Assembly (NCBI RefSeq): GCF_963678635.1
Contig: NW_026971690.1
Location: 1-64,000, forward strand
Length of the DNA: 64,000 nucleotides
Source of the DNA: Symsagittifera roscoffensis
Lineage: Eukaryota > Xenacoelomorpha > Acoela > Convolutidae
Direction of reading: 5' to 3'
Part shown: positions 40,256 through 51,989 of the stretch, one piece after another
Layout: each line of letters begins with the position of its first letter
How positions within the stretch are numbered: position 1 is the stretch's first letter
Notes under the pieces: model-generated
The model's database searches: none
What the model was told of the DNA's origin: nothing
The model's input: the letters and a program-made list of their open reading frames with translations, nothing else
Program-made: the position numbers and the translations under genes

Positions 40256-42360
40256 CAGCTTTACTTTGAAAAAGAAAGATGAAAGTAAAAAAGACCATAA
40301 TCAGTAATTAAGATAAACCTTCTATTATAGCTGAAAATATTATTATACCTAAGGCTAAAGCGGGAAAAGAGATGCTTTAGACAAGAGAATGCGGTAGGCT
40401 AGAGTCGGTAGAAGAAGATCAAGAGAAGGAGGTAGCTTCGGTGATGATCGTGTCTACACCCACGAACAAAGGGTTGAGGTCAAGGCGGAGGAAGCGAGAG
40501 GTGGAGGAAGGGAGTCCTTCAACGGAGGCAAACGTGAAAGAGACGGCTCTGATGGTTTTGGCCAGGTGAGAGACTGCAGCTTACAAAGACAACTCGACAT
40601 CTAGGTAATTGGCGGAAGTGCAGATTAGCCGATATGGAAACTGTACTGGATACAGTGACAGAGGAGTGAAGATAAAGAGAGGTTCCACCAATGGGGAACG
40701 TGGATTTCGGAAAGGAATGGGTCTCCAGTCAACACCAGTTCGTCGGACGACAAACCACGAAAAATCCCTTTGAGAAAGGACTCTTGAGGAAAACTGATCG
40801 CTCCTGGTGGATAGCTTCGGATATGATGAAAGAGCTAGAGAGCTGTCTGAAGAAGCTGGATCGCGGAGTGTCCAGAAAGCGCTGAAGCTGGGCCACGCAG
40901 CAGAAAGCCGAAGTGAATAAACTGGAACTGAGGAGCCAAATGGGGTGAACGTGGGAACATTACATGATTACTTCGAAAACGAACTCAGAGCACACTCGTC
41001 AGTTCAGCCTCTGATCCTCTGATGTTGAATTCTTTCACCAGGACTGAGGGTCAGTTATTGTTCACGTGGTGCCATGTGACAAAAAAAAGCAGGGGGAAAA
41101 AGTCCTACATGTGTACCGAATGCTGATGCAATATGTTGCTCGAGATGACTCTGGTTTGAGTCTTGCGAGGAGAAAAGACGCCACCTGTTTCTTGTGATGT
41201 ATTATGTTTCCAAGCTTGCAACCAGAAAGTGACGAAGAGTAGAGTGTTAGAGAAGAGGGTCTCAGACGTCATCGTAAATGTGTACCAAAAGGCCGGGGTT
41301 GAGAACAAGAAATTCGATAGCAGTCGAGTGCATCGTGCCATGGTCCTGGCAGGGGAATATTCAAAGCCCACGAATTGCGGAGAGTATCAATATGTCTCTG
41401 GTGTCATGGGAGTGTCATATGATCCCTGCTTGAACACGGAGGCAGGAGCTGCCTACATGAATTTCGAAGTCACGGAGTTGCTGAAGTTTTGGACGAAAAA
41501 GATAATTGAAATCGACACGGCGTAAATGGAAAGCTGAGCCTAGTTTTACTGCCTGAGAAGAAACCCGAGGTCATCTGCATGCCACGATCAGAGAAAAGAG
41601 TAAAATTGAGGTTAGGACGTCTTGTTCCCGAGCCTGGAACCTGTCTGGAAGTTATTGAGACCTTCCTGGTGGCCGCATCCTCAAGCGATTTTGAATAAAG
41701 AGATCACGGAACGAGTAAGGTTGTCAACAGGGGAAAATGAGGACCTGGGAAACTTGAATGAGATACACAAGCTGATTTTACCTCAACGGGAGGAGTCTAA
41801 AGAGAGCGCGCATAAGCCTAGAGACAAACCACCAAAGAGGACGGAGCTAGGCACTTGTCTCGATTTGTGAGAATCCAGTCGTTCCAGAGGAAAGATTTGG
41901 CCACATGGATTGGCGACGTTAGAGAAAGAGAAAAGCGAGGTACAGATACTAGCTGATTGCTGCGCGAGTATTACGGTGAACTTGGCGACTGCACTAGGTT
42001 TCTTCTCGAGAATGTGTAGTCTGGAGTCATCGGAGAGGTTAGAGTCTGAATATCATCAAGTTACGGCGTTGAGTATGGAGGTTTGACCCGGAGTGCTGCA
42101 AATGATTCAGAAACACCTCAGGGGATGGAAGGTCGGCTTGGAAGCAGAAAAGGGATTCCCGGTGAGTGAAGCCTAAGGTCTACCAATAAATGCGAAGTCC
42201 TTGTTGGGATCGGTCACGTCAAACTTTGTTGGAAGCCATTACCCGTTACACATGTCGTACCCAAGTGAGTACGAATGGCAACAATGTGGCATCACTCACA
42301 CCAGCTGCTTAAGAAAATGTGGGGGCCGTGCCAACAAGACCCAGAGTAGAGGACTTGAGT
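40256..42360 (+). pseudogene. Decayed homologue of the 1090-aa accessory protein, truncated
   Basis: A basic N-terminal part near 40.45-40.52 kb (RSRRRKREV) corresponds to the basic tail of the intact protein. Strong matches follow: YQYVSGVMGVSYDP (41.39-41.43 kb) against FQYVSGIPGMAYNP, LLRPSWWPHPQA (41.65 kb) against LMKPSWCPHPNA, RTELGTCLDL against WLKQGTCLAQ, and the MCSLESSERLE block (42.01-42.05 kb) against MTSSIESLERLE. Similarity ends near 42.35 kb, about two thirds into the protein, where oppositely oriented relics begin. It contains several stops and frame changes. Confidence 0.75.
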
Positions 42361-42399
42361 GATTCCTGGGGAGAAAAATCTTGAGTTTGGAGAAGGGAA

Positions 42400-43975
42400 T
42401 TTCTACTTTTTTTCACATTGTTTTTGCAGCAAAATTATTGGATGGATCTTGTGGATATTGCTTTTATCTCTAATTCTTCCTGTTCAATGCTCCTGTTCAA
42501 GTTACTATCCACCTCATTTATCATCTTCTACCTCTCTGCTTTGTCGACGGAGCTTCGTTTCCACAAGCCAGTCGAAAAAAATTTCTTCCTCACTCTCGTT
42601 TTTGGTTGGGTCACTCTTCATTTCATTATTCAAGTTTTCCACGGAATCTCCTGTTCATATGATCGCTTATGTCTTGCAACGCCCCGGAAATATTTTCTCT
42701 GTTGACTTCTTCAATGATTCCCTTGAATGTCACTTTCTTGCTTTAGATCTTTAAGGATGTCTCGTCCATCGCGTGTCCTGGAATACTGTCCACAATGATA
42801 TGGAATACTGTTCACAATGAAATGGAACGTTTCGCAATGCATTGGTCTGCTGCCCTCGGATTTGAATTCTTTGCTTCTCTTACTTTGCAAGATTCCTCAG
42901 GTTTCTGAGTTTCTCTTGAGAGATCTTGCATGATCGACATACCTCTAGCTCAACCTTTGCCATCACTTCATACTCGCGTAAATTGTCAAAACATAACGCG
43001 AGACTTGTTTTGTTTGAAGGTTTTTCAGACCAGGTTGGACTTATCCTTCCATTTCAAACGTGCCCTTGGTGTAGTACTCCTGAGATTGCTAGACTGAGGC
43101 ATCGGTATCTAGAACGTTTGTGCCATTTTCTGTTGGGATCCCCGAGACCAGGACTTCACACAACTCTATCTTGATTTTCCGGAAAATTTCCTCGGCTCCA
43201 GTTCCCGGTTAATTTCTTAGTGTTGTGTGTCATCAGTTGCTGGTTGGGATATAAATTGTCAGCATGCCCCTCTATGAACTCCCTGAAGCAGTTCACGAAG
43301 CCGGGGAACTCATAAGCTAGTGTTCCATCTTGTGTAATTTCTACGTTAAGACAGCTCCTCTTGCATATGAATCAGTCCTTATGCCCTGTTTGTCTACAAA
43401 TCTCCCCCAAAATTTTTAAAAGTCTCATAGGATTTCGAACTTTGATAGTTTATACTTTATGCCTGCCCTTTTTAATGAAAGCAAATGACAGCTAGGCGCT
43501 CGATGTGATCACTGAGTGTGGATGTTGCGATTACTATGTCATTTAAGTAACACATTATCACTGGGCCAAATTTTTTCATCGCAGCCTTTGGAGCCTTATA
43601 TTAGTCACTGGATCGTTGCAGTTGCGTTGCAGAGCCCAAAAACATGCTTTTCCAATGCAAAAATCCTAATTCACCTAACGTGTTTCTGGACGTGTTCTTC
43701 GAAATTTTTTCCGTTCTTTTTGGACTTTGTGGCTTTCTGTTCTTTTCCTGTCTGCAATGCTATTTTTGCGGTATCGCCTCTGTACACAAAAAATGGGGAA
43801 AAAATGATCCAAATAGTTGTCTAAAAGTTTGTTGTTAATCACGTAGCTACCGTTTCTAATCTACCAATTTTGCTTTCTAGTTTCTAAGAACTAAGCCAAA
43901 AATAGTACGGAACCCCACCTTCGCAATTCACTTCTTAATACAGCTTTTTACAGCAATTTGCCTAGGTTTCTCTAG
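42400..43975 (-). pseudogene. Decayed integrase/RNase H/RT segment, parallel to 20.94-21.04 plus 30.80-32.0 kb
   Basis: Nearly collinear with the sequence flanking the Pao element on both sides, for example GCATTGGTCTGCTGCCCTCG and AGACCAGGACTTCACACAAC. Around 42.70-42.74 kb it shows the empty target site of the Pao insertion, with nine extra bases relative to the occupied copy. Coding content is RT and RNase H on the minus strand, with many stops. An older shared duplication of both loci is implied. Confidence 0.7.
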
Positions 43976-44201
43976 TAACGCGAGACTTGTTTTGTTTGAA
44001 GGTTTTTCAGACCAGGTTGGACTTATCCTTCCATTTCAAAGTTCACCGTAATACTCGCGCTAGCTGATTGCTGCGCGAGTATTACGGTGAACCTGGCGAC
44101 TGCACTAGGTTTCTTCTCGAGAATGTGTAGTCTGGAGTCATCGGAGAGGTTAGAGTCACTGGACCTCATAGTGTTGTGTGTCATCAGTTGCTGGTTGGGA
44201 T
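43976..44201. repeat. Mosaic of short duplicated segments with a templated inverted repeat
   Basis: Three local pieces are joined. Bases 43976-44040 equal 42994-43058 exactly. Bases 44061-44156 equal 41950-42045 with about one mismatch, a piece of the decayed 1090-aa homologue. Bases 44169-44201 equal 43218-43250. Between the first two, 44041-44060 is an exact inverted copy of 44073-44092, giving a 20-bp stem with a 12-base loop. Such patchworks are typical of replication template switching. Confidence 0.85.
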
Positions 44202-44904
44202 CTGCGAACTCTGATATGATAAAAGAACGTCAATTGCTACTCTTTCTCTTTGAACATCCTTACTCCGCAGCTCCACCGTGTTCTGGTGAGTTTCATCATA
44301 TCATTTTCAAGTTGTGTTTCAATTTCTTCTCTACCCTTGTGGGGGTCTTTGGTCTTATCCTCCCAGTGCGTTACTACCTCTTGCTCAGGTTGTGTTTAGA
44401 GAAAACGTCCTGGTTCTGTTCTAAGACCTTCTTAATTGCTTAGAAGTATTGTTCGTCCGTAATTTTCCCCCTTAAGCTTCTCTTTCAAATTCATGCAAAA
44501 CTTTGGGCTCATGACTGTTTCCTATTTGTCAGACTCTACGCTTGTTCTGACGTTGCTGTTGTAAACATATTTGCCGTAAGGGTCTTCTGAATACTGCTAT
44601 CATCTCTATTTATTGCCTTCACTGATCAAGTCGCAATCAATATCACAAACCTCTGATGATTTGACAACTTCTAGCTCTCTATCGTGTCGTTTGAGTTTCG
44701 TTTCCACCAGCAATTCAAATAGTTTTTTTTCTTCTTCAATCTTGTTTTTGCTTGAGACACTCTCCTACTCTGTTTTCAAGGTCTCCCTGGACAACTTTTT
44801 TGTTCCGTAAGCTCGTTCAAGACTTCCTTTTCCCGTGATTGTTTAGGGATTGGGTTTCCTAATTTTTCCTTAAATGTCACCGTCTTGCTTTTCTCCGTAA
44901 AGGG
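44202..44904 (-). pseudogene. Decayed RT segment
   Basis: Parallel to 31.70-32.36 kb on the same strand: shared blocks include GAGAAAACGTCCTGGTTCTG, TTTGGGCTCATGACTGTTTC and CTCGTTCAAGACTT. It corresponds to the N-terminal half of RT and sequence upstream of it. It is heavily mutated with no usable frame. Confidence 0.6.
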
Positions 44905-45105
44905 TAACTACACAACTAGAAACTGAAAATTTAGTAGAAATACTACTTAATTATCCAATGGTTTATGCTACATGTAAATTTCATATTGGAAAAATATATA
45001 CACCACTACATCCACCTTTAAAACTAGACGCAGTTTTCAAAAAACAACGAGCAAGTTAAGTTCAAATTCACGTAAAAGATAAAGTTAATCGATTACCAGA
45101 TTTGC
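44905..45105 (+). pseudogene. Fragment of the A-rich Ty3-type RT region
   Basis: About 200 bases match 62.96-63.15 kb of the right-hand element (for example GACGCAGTTTTCAAAAAACAA is common to both), covering the start of the RT domain. It lies on the plus strand inside minus-strand relics of another family and differs from its relative by many substitutions and an in-frame stop, so it is an old, independently captured piece. Confidence 0.75.
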
Positions 45106-45353
45106 GTTGCAGAGCCCAAAAACATGCTTTTCCAATGCAAAAATCCTAATTCAACTAATTGTTTCTCTAATATCTTCATTATAAAAGAAACTCATTTGCT
45201 ACTCTTTCTCTTTGAACATCCTTACTCCGCAGCTCCACCGTGTTCTGGTGAGCCTAATTGTTTCTCTAATATCTTCATTATAAGAGAACCTCAATTGCTA
45301 CTCTTTCTCTTTTGAACATCCTTACTCCGCAGCTCCACCGTGTTCTGGTGAGT
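45106..45353. repeat. Copied segment followed by a 99-bp tandem duplication
   Basis: About 50 bases at 45100-45153 repeat 43622-43673. Then a unit starting CTAATTGTTTCTCTAATATC occurs twice in tandem (45155-45253 and 45254-45353) with few differences; both end in TCCACCGTGTTCTGGTGAG. The unit is itself paralogous to 44.23-44.29 kb. Confidence 0.85.
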
Positions 45354-46140
45354 TTCATCGATTATAGTAGGTGTCTTGAACATCATACGAACAACCCTCC
45401 AATCTCCCACCAATAATCTCGGGTCTGCCAGCCTCCCTTTCCTCTTGTATTTCATATGTTTTTATCTTCTTGCTGATGCTATCTGAACTCTGAAATTTAT
45501 CTATAATTCGATGTTCTATTATTATGTTGTAACCATCCAGACGCACGAACTAAGGTAGCTGTGACCCATAGAGTTGGTTTTCAGCTATAATTTTGCCCTG
45601 CTACCCACTTGCAGTTTGCATGGTGAACTTTTCAGACAACACCCATTTTTTTCCACGAATGTTACCACAGCAAAAATGTCTGCTTTGTTTGCACCATGTT
45701 TCAGTTTTGAATTTTTCAGAACTTTGCTAACGTAAGTTACCTGTGTCAGCACTATCTTTTCTTTTCAAACTTGCTCTTGTTGTATGAAGTTTTGTCGAGA
45801 CCGCTACTACTGAGTTGACAGTATCTAGAACAAACATTCTATTGGCATCCCCAAGACCGGGGCTTCAGATAACTCCATCTTCATTTTCCGGATTGCGTTT
45901 TGGCTCAATCGTTCAAGGTGAAATCCTTGCCTGTGCTTCTCGTCAATTGTTGCACGGATCTTACCATGTCAGCATATCCCTTGATGAACTCCCTATAGTA
46001 AATCGCAAAGAAAGGAAAGTAATCAGCTCTTGTTCCGTCCTGAGTGATTTCTACGATAAGGGAGCCTCCTTTGCATCTCCAACTGGTCTTATGCATTGTT
46101 TGTCTTCCATTTTCTCAGATACTTTTCTGAGATCATTAGG
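45354..46140 (-). pseudogene. Decayed RNase H and RT C-terminus
   Basis: On the minus strand, 46096-45905 reads IYYREFIKGYADMVRSVQQL (RT C-terminus) and 45546-45355 reads RLDGYNIIIEHRIIDKFQ (end of RNase H), both matching the plus-strand relic at 32.8-33.3 kb. The stretch recurs at 49.48-50.23 kb and, more diverged, at 53.1-53.75 kb. Confidence 0.7.
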
Positions 46141-47389
46141 AATTGGCAATTGATACGGGAAGCCTTAAGCCAATATATACGAAAAACATACGTGAAGCAT
46201 TGAAAAACTGCGATCATATCTAATACGGGTAGCGCCAAGCCGTTGTAAAAAGAAGATTATCCAAGAAAAATATTTTTTGTTTAATAAATCTACGTAATTT
46301 ACTGCTAGAATATTCAATGGTTTTGCTCAAACAGTAAACTCCAGCAATTTACCTTGTGTTTGATTTCATTTTGTTTTAGTGCGTACCCCTAGATCCGTAA
46401 AAAATTTCAGATGAATGAATTAACCACAAAAAACAAAGATCTAAAGGCAATCTAGCCACAAAAGCTAACAATTAAAACCAAGAGACTGAAAGTAATTATG
46501 CTGCGTATGGTTAGCAACAAAAGTGCGAATATTTTCATGTGCATCATTTTTTTCGTCTATCTGGTAAGAAAATTCATTTCTGTTATCCGGAAAAAAAATG
46601 GTTTCAAATGCGCAGATCAAAGCTGCAGGACCTTGGTTCTTTAAGGCATAATCCAGGTCACTTGGACGTCTGCTGTATAGTTCATCCAGGATTGAAAATT
46701 TCAGAGATTTAGCCAAATTTTTTTCTCTTCATGGCTCTTTATACCTCGAGAGCACTAGTATCATATGTTAAATGAGAGTGCTAGATGAAGAATTGACCCT
46801 AATTTATATAAAAAATGTTATTTCAAAAATCAACCGTAGCTTGGTTTTTCTGTCCAAAAATTTTCTGTCCAAAACAAGTAGAAATTGGACTCTCGTGTTA
46901 TCTTAATATCAAAACATGCACAACCTGCTCATGAAAAAGATCAACTCAAGTAGGAATGATAAACCGAAGCAATCATTGGTCAGTTTTTGTTTCTCGAAAG
47001 TTTAAACCTTTCTTGTGAGTTCTTTTTCAAAAGACTACAAATGAAATGCACACAAAAATTGCAATTTCATTGTTTGTATCGTGCATCAATCATCAAAATC
47101 ACCTTGTTTGTAAGTAGAATAGAAAGCACCCAACATAATCTAATATCAAGGTCAAACAATATGCAATAAAATATAACATAGGAAATTTTCTTAAAAAAAT
47201 TATTCTTTGCTAAAGTACATAATATTCTATATAAAAAATTTATTTAAATAAGAAAAAATTGTATGAAACATCTACACTGGTTTAAAATCCTAAGGTTACT
47301 CGAAACTCCATTTTACAAGTAGTTTTTAATGTAATAGTTTATTTCTTACTCAATTTTTTTTTCTATAATTTAGACTGTTTTCAAACGAT
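46141..47389 (-). repeat. AT-rich dispersed repeat with ATACGGGAAGC motifs
   Basis: Noncoding and AT-rich. The first 100 bases carry repeated TACGGG/TACGTG motifs (ATACGGGAAGC, CATACGTGAAGCATTG, AATACGGGTAGCGC) that recur at 50.25-50.35 and 53.76-53.87 kb. From about 46.32 kb on the sequence parallels 50.87-51.99 kb and the left-half repeat at 15.6-16.3 kb. Confidence 0.6.
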
Positions 47390-48130
47390 GCTCAAGAAGT
47401 GTTTCTAGTGAAGGTGTACCGTCATGAGTTTCAGCAAATTTGACGCGTATGATTGCCCTTGTTTGAGTTGTCCTTTGGTTAGGAAACTTCTTTCACTCGT
47501 CTCTTTTTCAGGACGTCTCCTAGCCTTCTGTCAGCACCTTATGTCTATGTTTCTCTTCATCAGGAAGCAAGGCTATTTGCAAGGAGTTTAAGACGGAGGA
47601 AAGGCAGCTATCTCTCTCAAACCTGGTTTCCGTCTAATCGGAATCATTACACTCTCAAAATCTTTTTGAAACCCTTGCCTTCTGTTCTTCATAATTCACT
47701 TGTTATGGCAGACAAACAGAAGTCACAATTCATTATATTCGGTTATCGTAGTAAGAATGTTCTGCTTATAATTATTTTGGTATAAGTGGTTCCACTCTTC
47801 GACCGAAGTTTTTTTGATAATTACTACTACGATGTGAGTAAGTCCTATATTTACCGGGAAAAAATATTTCTCTGTTTTTCCGTCAATAACGGTGAATCTA
47901 GATTGTTGAAGGGGATTTCGAGTTATTGTTCCTTCTCTATCTAGAAGAATCTCATGTTATCCTCACTGATAAAAAAGATTGCTGAGTTTTCCAAGGTTTA
48001 TCTCAGGGTTATTCTATTCTCCTCTTAATTTGCTCGGGTTTTTTGCGTCAAATCTGATTTCATTAAGCTGATCTTCTGATCTCCGCCTAGAACAGGACGA
48101 GCTTTGATTATCTGTTTTTTATTGTACGCA
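47390..48130 (-). pseudogene. Decayed macro domain and pol extension
   Basis: Parallel to 19.24-20.02 kb. The macro-domain part spans about 47.39-47.65 kb and the linker about 47.7-48.1 kb (GTGAGTAAGTCCTA is shared with 19.75 and, diverged, 10.69 kb). Stops occur in all frames. Confidence 0.6.
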
Positions 48131-49130
48131 AGGCTGGTCTTCCCCTTAACCCCCTCCTTAACTTTTCCTCGTGAGGTATTTATCTGAATTTACTAATTTT
48201 GGAATTTCCTTGAGCTCTGGCTCATTCTAATCTTCTTCCAGTTAAGAAACTTTATTCTCAAATAATTATGTTTTCATCAGGATCAAGATTTTATTACCGT
48301 CAGTGGTTTTTCTGATCTGTTTTTATTAATCTCGCTGACACCAACCACTATAAGATTTTCTAGGATCTCCATATTTTGTGGTATAGGCCTGTTCTCTGGT
48401 TATCCCTGGCTGGTTATCTCTGCCTTCCCTGGGCTCAAGCGAGCAATTCTTCCTTTTTGTTCACTTGGTTAGTTCAAAATGTTTCCTAAAAATTTTAGTT
48501 GCTTTTTGTATCTTTTGGGGGAATCACAATTTGGAACAAATTAACCCAGCGAGAATGGTTCTGCTCGCATTTTTTTTCTGTCGTTTCTTTACGCCTACAG
48601 AGATCATTCAATGCTTGTTGTTTCTAGACCCTCTTTCTTCTAAATCTGACGTGAAATCATTTCTCCTTCGTACTCTTTATAAAAATTGTCTATGGCTTTG
48701 TCCTCTCCATGCCCGTTAGGGTCATGACAGGTCAAATACCAGTCGTTGAGTGTTCTGTACTGTTTCAATCCCCTACAACTCTCTGAGTCAGTCTCTCACT
48801 CATTCATCAACCATAAACAGTAAACTTTGAACATATTCACCAGCGTCCGATTTGATTGTGTCTTTCCACGCCACGAGGCCGTTGGTATAAGGATGATATG
48901 TTGTGGATTGTAGCTGCATTGCTTTCGAACTTTTGTTTAATTTTTCATCAAGTCCCCACGAACACAGATCCGATATAGTTTGAATCTCGTTTTTAGGAGT
49001 TCTTTCAATGTCTTCAATAGTCCATACCGAGTATTCGAAACATGCGTGTTTTCTTCCAACTTCATGCAAACAGACCATACAATTTTCATACAGTTTCAAA
49101 AATCATTGAAAAAAGATTCAATACAGTTTC
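48131..49130 (-). pseudogene. Decayed integrase
   Basis: The minus-strand frame 49099-48800 retains SSKAMQLQSTTYHPYTNGLV and WDETI-like spacing typical of the end of the Ty3 integrase core, plus LLFMVDE. The remainder matches 20.04-20.83 kb. Catalytic residues cannot all be placed because of indels. Confidence 0.65.
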
Positions 49131-49480
49131 TCCGGCTATTTGAACCAAATAAAACAGTCTGTTAATGAAAAACAACTACGTTTATTTTTTTGGGAGAAAA
49201 AAATGGTTATCCTACAATTTCCATATATGAAAATTGTATGATAACCATTTTTTCATGAAAGGCAAGGTTTTCAAAAACTTGTTAAAACTTGTTTATAGAC
49301 AAATTTAGATTTTGTGTATAAATCAAACCGCTCATTTTGAAGCAAGATTTTGAGCGTAATTGTCTAAAAAAACCGCTCAAACCGCTCAAATCTTGCTTCA
49401 AATTAGGTGAAAAATCTCGACTCGGGAGCGTTTTGAAACGAATCAATTTGTCGAGCCATCTCATCAGGGTTATACCGTCT
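49131..49480. repeat. Hairpin, copy of the GAGCGGTTT cluster and small RT fragment
   Basis: Three unrelated pieces lie side by side. At 49192-49258 there is a long hairpin: AAAAAATGGTTATC and its inverted copy flank the ATATG centre, with one mismatch. At about 49325-49430 is a copy of the right half of the 15379-15610 cluster. At 49428-49470 on the plus strand is GTTTTGAAACGAATCAATTT, matching the start of the plus-strand RT relic near 32.68 kb. Confidence 0.7.
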
Positions 49481-50230
49481 TAGGTGTCTTGAACATCATA
49501 CGAACAACCCTCCAACCGTCTCACCAATCATCTCGGGTCTGCCAGCCTCCCTTTTATTTTGTATTTTATAAATTTTCGTCTTCCTGATCAGGCTATCTGA
49601 ATTCTGATGTTTATCTATAATTCGATGTTCTATTATTATGCTGTAACCAGCCAGATGCACGAACTAAGGTAGCTGTGACCCATTAAGTTGGTTTTCAGCT
49701 ATAATGTTGCCCTGCTACCCACTTGCAGTTTGAATGGTGCTTCTTTCAGACATCACCTATATTTTTCCACGAAGGTTTTCACTGCGAAATTATCTGCTTT
49801 GCTACCGTATGTTCGGAATTTTTCAGAACTTTGCTACCGTAAGTTATCTGTGTCTGAACTATCTTTCCTTTTTCAAACTTGCTCCTGGTGTATGAAGAAT
49901 AACCGAGACCGCTACTACTGAGTTGTCAATATCTAGAACAAACATTGTTTTGGCATCCCCAAGACCGGGGCTTCAAACAACTCCATCTTGATTTTCCGGA
50001 ATGCGTTTTGGCTTGATCGTTCCATGTGAGCTCTTGCCTTTGCTTCTCGTCATATTTTGCATGGAAATTACCATGTCAGCATATCCCTTGATGAACTCCC
50101 TATAGTAAACCGTAAAAAAAGGGAAGCTAATCTGATGGTGATCCGTCCTGGGTGATTTCTATGTTAAGACAGCCTCCTTTGCATTTGCAACTGGTCTTAT
50201 GCAATGCTTGTCTACCATTCCCTCTGATAT
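49481..50230 (-). pseudogene. Decayed RNase H and RT C-terminus (second unit)
   Basis: Highly similar to 45.36-46.14 kb, starting with the shared TAGGTGTCTTGAACATCATA. The coding content is the same RT/RNase H boundary on the minus strand. Together with the flanking repeats it makes a second ~4-kb unit. Confidence 0.7.
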
Positions 50231-51989
50231 TTTTTGAGACAATAGAAATTGGCAATGATACGGAAAGCATTGAGCCCTTATATACGGGAAGCATACGTAA
50301 AGAATTGATAAATGGCGATAGTTGCTAATACGGGTAGCGCTGAGCCGTTGTATGTAAGAAAAAAGATTATCTCTGGAGTTTATTGTTTGGTTAATAAATC
50401 TACGTAATTAATTTTTAATCAAGGCAACGCTTGGGGTAGAGGAGTTCAGTACTTCTCTGTTTGTGATAATCAATGTACCGGGGAATAATTGTAAAATTAA
50501 TGCATGTTTTAATTATGATTTATCAATGGAACGTCAGCAAAAGTTGCATCCATGTTTTTAAAATTTATTGATGTATATGCTTCTTTAAAGTTCCATATTT
50601 TGCGATATAGTTAAACAGCAGATTAAGAAATTCAAAAGCATGCTGTTTTTTTAAAAATATTGTAGGAAATATTTAAATGAGCTAAGTACAAATACATATT
50701 TAGAAAAAAAAAACATTTCAAATCCAGCCAGTGTCTCACAATATTCAGAACAATATCTGTCTAGATGTTGGGCTTGACCATCTATATATTAAGCTCTTGT
50801 CAAAAAAGAAATTCATGCAGGCTTAAAACTGTATGACAATTTTAGTACATTCGAGGGATTCGCTCAAGCTCAAACAGTAACCCCAAGCAATTTACATAGT
50901 GTTTGACATCATTTTGTTTTGATGCGTACCCTTTGATCCGCCAAAATTTCAGATGAATGACTTAACCACTTAAAACAAAGATCTAAGGGAGGCAACCTAG
51001 TCTTAAAAAAAGAAACACTTTCAACCAATCAAATTATTTTTTATTCAAAATTGCAAGCTAACAATTAAAACCAAGAATCTGAAAGTAATTACGTTGCGTA
51101 TGGTTAGCAACAAAAGTGAGAATATTCTCAAGTGCGTTATTTTTTTCGTCTATCATTTCTGATATCCGGGAAAAAAAAACTTTCAGATCCGCAGACAAAA
51201 ACTGCAGGATTTTGGTTCTATACAGCATACTCCAGGTCACTTGGACGTCTGCTTTATAGTTCATCCAAGATTGAAATTTTCAGAGATTTAGCGAAACCTT
51301 TTCTCTTCATGGCTCTTCATACCTCAACACTCTTATCCTAGATTAAATGAGAGTTCTAGACGAAGAATTGACCTAAGTTATATAAAAAATTTGATTTCAA
51401 AAATCAACCGTAGCTTGGCTCTTCTGTCCAAAAATTTCGAGTCTGGATTAATTTAACAAGACTTTTTCGGTTTCAACACGTCATTCTGAGTATTCAAGTT
51501 TCGTTTCGGTTTTCAAAACAGGTAGAAATCGGATTCATGTGTTATCATAACATGAATACATGCGCATCCTGCTCATGAAAGAGATCAACTCAAGAAGGAA
51601 TGAAAAACCGAAGAAATCATTTGTCAGTTTTTGTTTCTCGAAAGTTTAAACCTTTCTTGTGAGTTCTTTTTCGAAAGACGTCAATTTAAATGCACACAAA
51701 ATTGCAATTTCATTGTTTTTTTTTGCGCATCAATCATCAAAACCACCTTGTTTGTAAGAAGAATACAAAGCACCCAACATAATCTAATCTCAATGACAAA
51801 CAACATGCAATAAAATATAACAGGAAAACTTCTAAAAAAAAAGTTATTCTTTGATAAAGCACATACTATTCTATATAAAAAATTTATTTAAATTTAAAAA
51901 AATTGTATGAAACATCTACGCTTGTTGAAAATCCTAAGGTTAATCGAAAGTCCATATTTACAAGTAATTTTTAAAGTAATAGTTTATTT
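50231..51989 (-). repeat. AT-rich dispersed repeat (second unit)
   Basis: Carries the ATACGGGAAGC-type motifs at 50.25-50.35 kb. The following 0.5 kb (50.40-50.86 kb) has a counterpart at 53.93-54.35 kb but not clearly at 46.3 kb. The rest parallels 46.32-47.39 kb. No coding potential beyond short chance frames. Confidence 0.6.
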
